A stretch of 64,000 nt of DNA, from NCBI GenBank assembly GCA_024363285.1, contig AP024710.1, positions 682,001 through 746,000 of the forward strand, in the 5' to 3' direction. Position 1 is the stretch's first letter. Every line of letters starts with the position of its first letter. Both the position numbers and the translations under genes were made by a program. Source of the DNA: Leptolinea sp. HRD-7. Its GTDB lineage: Bacteria; Chloroflexota; Anaerolineae; Anaerolineales; Anaerolineaceae. Below, one piece after another: positions 62,316-64,000 of the stretch. The notes beneath the pieces were generated by a model. The model saw only the letters and a list, made by a program, of their open reading frames with translations, did no database searches and was not told the DNA's origin.

Positions 62316-63109
62316 ACCAGAAGAAAAAGAGCAATTTATGGGGCATTCTTTGGGCAATATTGGGTATGCTGTATTTCTTTATCCCGCTATATGGAACTCT
62401 TGATTTTTCTCTGCGGATGATCAAAGGGCAGATAAGCCTCGAGGCATACCATATTGTCTTATCAGATCCCAAATTTTTTGAGAGTTTTCAATACTCCGTG
62501 ATAATGGGCATGATCACAGTAGTCATCAGTCTGGCGATTTTCTTACCCACTGTGTACTGGGTTCACCTGAAATTTCCACAAATCCGGCCGGTTATTGAGA
62601 TCATTACCATTCTGCCGTTCATTATCCCTGTGATCGTCTATGTGTTTGGCATTATCCGCACGTTCAGCCGGCCGCCGCTGCAGATGACTCTGCATCCATT
62701 TACAACCGATATCCTCATGGTGGCCGGGTATGTGGTGCTTTCCATGCCGTATATGTACCGGGCGGTGGATGTGGGAATGCGTTCCATAGATGTGCGCACA
62801 TTAACAGAAGCCGCCCAAAGCCTGGGTGCCAATGGACTTCAGGTTATGTTCAATGTGATCATTCCCAACATGCGCATTGCCATTTTAAGCGGTTCACTGA
62901 TCTGTTTCGCCACAGTGATCGGTGAATTGATCCTGGGTGATTTTCTGGTTCGCCCGGCTCTGGGACCTTATATGGTACTGGTCGGGCGTTCTCGTGCCTA
63001 TGAGCCGGCTGCTCTTGCTATTATCAGTTACGCCCTTACCTGGGTTTGCCTTGGTCTGATCCAGTGGTTCAGCCGCGGCGGCACCAGTCAACAGTTGACA
63101 GGTCGTTGA
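62300..63109 (+). CDS. ABC transporter permease 2
   Basis: The 269-residue membrane protein has six helices and the EAA motif TEAAQSLGANGLQVMFNVIIP. The ATG at 62300 (MAEIINQKKK) is chosen; the frame is open to 62258 but inside the preceding gene. It forms the channel with permease 1. Confidence 0.9.
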   Translation: MAEIINQKKKSNLWGILWAILGMLYFFIPLYGTLDFSLRMIKGQISLEAYHIVLSDPKFFESFQYSVIMGMITVVISLAIFLPTVYWVHLKFPQIRPVIEIITILPFIIPVIVYVFGIIRTFSRPPLQMTLHPFTTDILMVAGYVVLSMPYMYRAVDVGMRSIDVRTLTEAAQSLGANGLQVMFNVIIPNMRIAILSGSLICFATVIGELILGDFLVRPALGPYMVLVGRSRAYEPAALAIISYALTWVCLGLIQWFSRGGTSQQLTGR

Positions 63110-63133
63110 AAAAGAAGAAAAAGCGAGGTCAAA

Positions 63134-64000
63134 ATGAGTTTCATTGAATTAACCCATGTAAAAAAAGCTTTTGCTGAACGAGTGGCTGTGGAAGATTTTA
63201 ACCTTCAGGCTGAACAGGGAGAATTTATTTCTTTCTTAGGGCCGAGTGGCTGTGGAAAGACCACCACCCTGCGAATAATCGCCGGGTTTGAGTTGCCCAC
63301 ATCGGGCAATGTCACTCTTGCCGGCCAGGATATGACATTCACTCCGCCAAATCGCCGCAAAGTGGGTATGGTTTTCCAGTCGTACGCGCTGTTTCCCAAC
63401 ATGACGGTTGCGGAAAACATCGGATACGGGCTTAAGATCGCCGGCACCGATCGCAGCGAGATAAGAAAGCGGGTGGATGATATGCTGGTTTTAATTCACA
63501 TGGAAGAATTCGCCAACCGGTTCCCGGCGCAGCTTTCCGGCGGGCAGCAACAACGCGTGGCGCTGGCACGGGCGCTGGCTTTTAAACCGCAGGCACTGCT
63601 TCTGGATGAGCCGCTTTCCGCGTTAGACGCAAAAATCCGTGTAGAGTTACGGCAGGAAATCCGACGTATTCAACAACAACTTGAAATCACCACAATCTAT
63701 GTGACCCATGATCAGGAAGAAGCCCTTTCACTCTCTGACCGAATAGTGGTGATGAGCCAGGGACGTATGGAACAGGTTGGCACCCCGTATGAGATCTATA
63801 AAATGCCGGCTACGGAATTTGTCGCCTCGTTCGTGGGGCATTTAAACCTGCTGCCAGTTAAAAGCTTTAATCCTTCAGAACAACGCGCGGATCTTAATGG
63901 TTTGTCAATAATTTATGGACGTATCGCAGAAAAGTTTTCACCCGAAAAGCCCTGCCTGGCCGTTCGACCGGAAGAGATCAACCCCGGTCATGTAGAAGGG
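63134..64000 (+). CDS. ABC transporter ATPase, right end cut off
   Basis: At least 289 residues are present and the frame runs past the window. Walker A is [10 protein letters not shown], the Q-loop [12 protein letters not shown], the signature LSGGQQQR, Walker [12 protein letters not shown] and the switch histidine VTHDQEEAL. The start of a TOBE-like C-terminal region follows, as in PotA/FbpC-type ATPases. AAGCGAGGTC precedes the ATG. It completes the importer encoded from 60019. Confidence 0.94.
   Translation, partial: MSFIELTHVKKAFAERVAVEDFNLQAEQGEFISFLGPSGCGKTTTLRIIAGFELPTSGNVTLAGQDMTFTPPNRRKVGMVFQSYALFPNMTVAENIGYGLKIAGTDRSEIRKRVDDMLVLIHMEEFANRFPAQLSGGQQQRVALARALAFKPQALLLDEPLSALDAKIRVELRQEIRRIQQQLEITTIYVTHDQEEALSLSDRIVVMSQGRMEQVGTPYEIYKMPATEFVASFVGHLNLLPVKSFNPSEQRADLNGLSIIYGRIAEKFSPEKPCLAVRPEEINPGHVEG

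Noticed and set aside
1..64000. CRISPR array, prophage or insertion sequence
   Set aside because: No regularly spaced repeats, transposase, integrase or phage structural genes were seen on either strand.

Overview
The window is chromosomal DNA of a mid-GC bacterium, most likely a member of the Chloroflexota (class Anaerolineae or a relative). This placement is inferred from style, not from a marker gene: lipoproteins with Ala/Pro/Thr-rich linkers after the lipobox, dnaA standing without dnaN, a VWA+FHA membrane protein, a flippase-like/FAD-oxidoreductase pair, and several promoters whose -10 box sits only about 7 nt before the start codon, which suggests leaderless mRNAs. There is no prophage, CRISPR array or intact insertion sequence.

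Layout. 1-570: end of a TauE/SafE permease. 571-3800: an AT-rich stretch with an unusual SecD-like/zinc-ribbon/NPCBM fusion protein, next to two tRNA-Ser genes (3799-4012). 4065-7580: guaA followed by a VWA-FHA protein. 7673-11097: divergent pstSCAB phosphate importer. 11124-14543: a small hypothetical gene, then mgtA behind a long leader with a short ORF and two terminators. 14597-17913: cobalamin riboswitch and cobT-cobS-cbiR-cobU, a cobamide salvage and remodelling operon. 18040-20923: FmdB-like protein, a 43-residue membrane peptide, a flippase-like protein and an FAD oxidoreductase. 20924-22709: possible origin region and dnaA. 22868-24698: DUF362/ferredoxin protein and a small secreted protein. 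24729-27558: argG-argH behind an attenuator with an Arg-containing leader ORF. 27637-28150: yjdF under a probable yjdF riboswitch. 28444-33790: two chemoreceptors (the second split by an in-frame stop) and cheW. 33901-40224: livKHMGF branched-chain amino-acid-type importer with a trailing amidohydrolase. 40751-42467: META-domain lipoprotein and CPBP protease. 42717-45244: SAM-I riboswitch, metA, a Met/Cys leader ORF and metY. 45391-48309: a PocR-domain regulator with sulfide:quinone oxidoreductase-like, TusE/DsrC and DsrE2-like proteins behind a CRP/FNR-type site. 48571-53405: two tandem SAM-hydrolase (DUF62) genes and a complete ECF transporter. 53527-56303: a VWA protein with its MerR regulator, divergent from a TipA-like MerR regulator. 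56349-59723: a Cache-domain chemoreceptor and a HAD phosphatase. 60019-64000: an Fe/polyamine/phosphonate-type ABC importer running off the right end.

The common thread is nutrient acquisition under cis-acting control: phosphate, magnesium, cobamides, arginine, methionine/SAM and sulfur. The most notable candidates are three small ORFs in leaders: an 8-codon MSMCMCRK ORF with a strong ribosome-binding site before metY, an 18-residue ORF with three CGA Arg codons in the argG attenuator, and a 23-codon ORF before a terminator in the mgtA leader. The DUF62-DUF62-ECF locus, which suggests coupling of SAM cleavage to vitamin-type uptake, is also worth attention. All functional assignments are from motif reading only.
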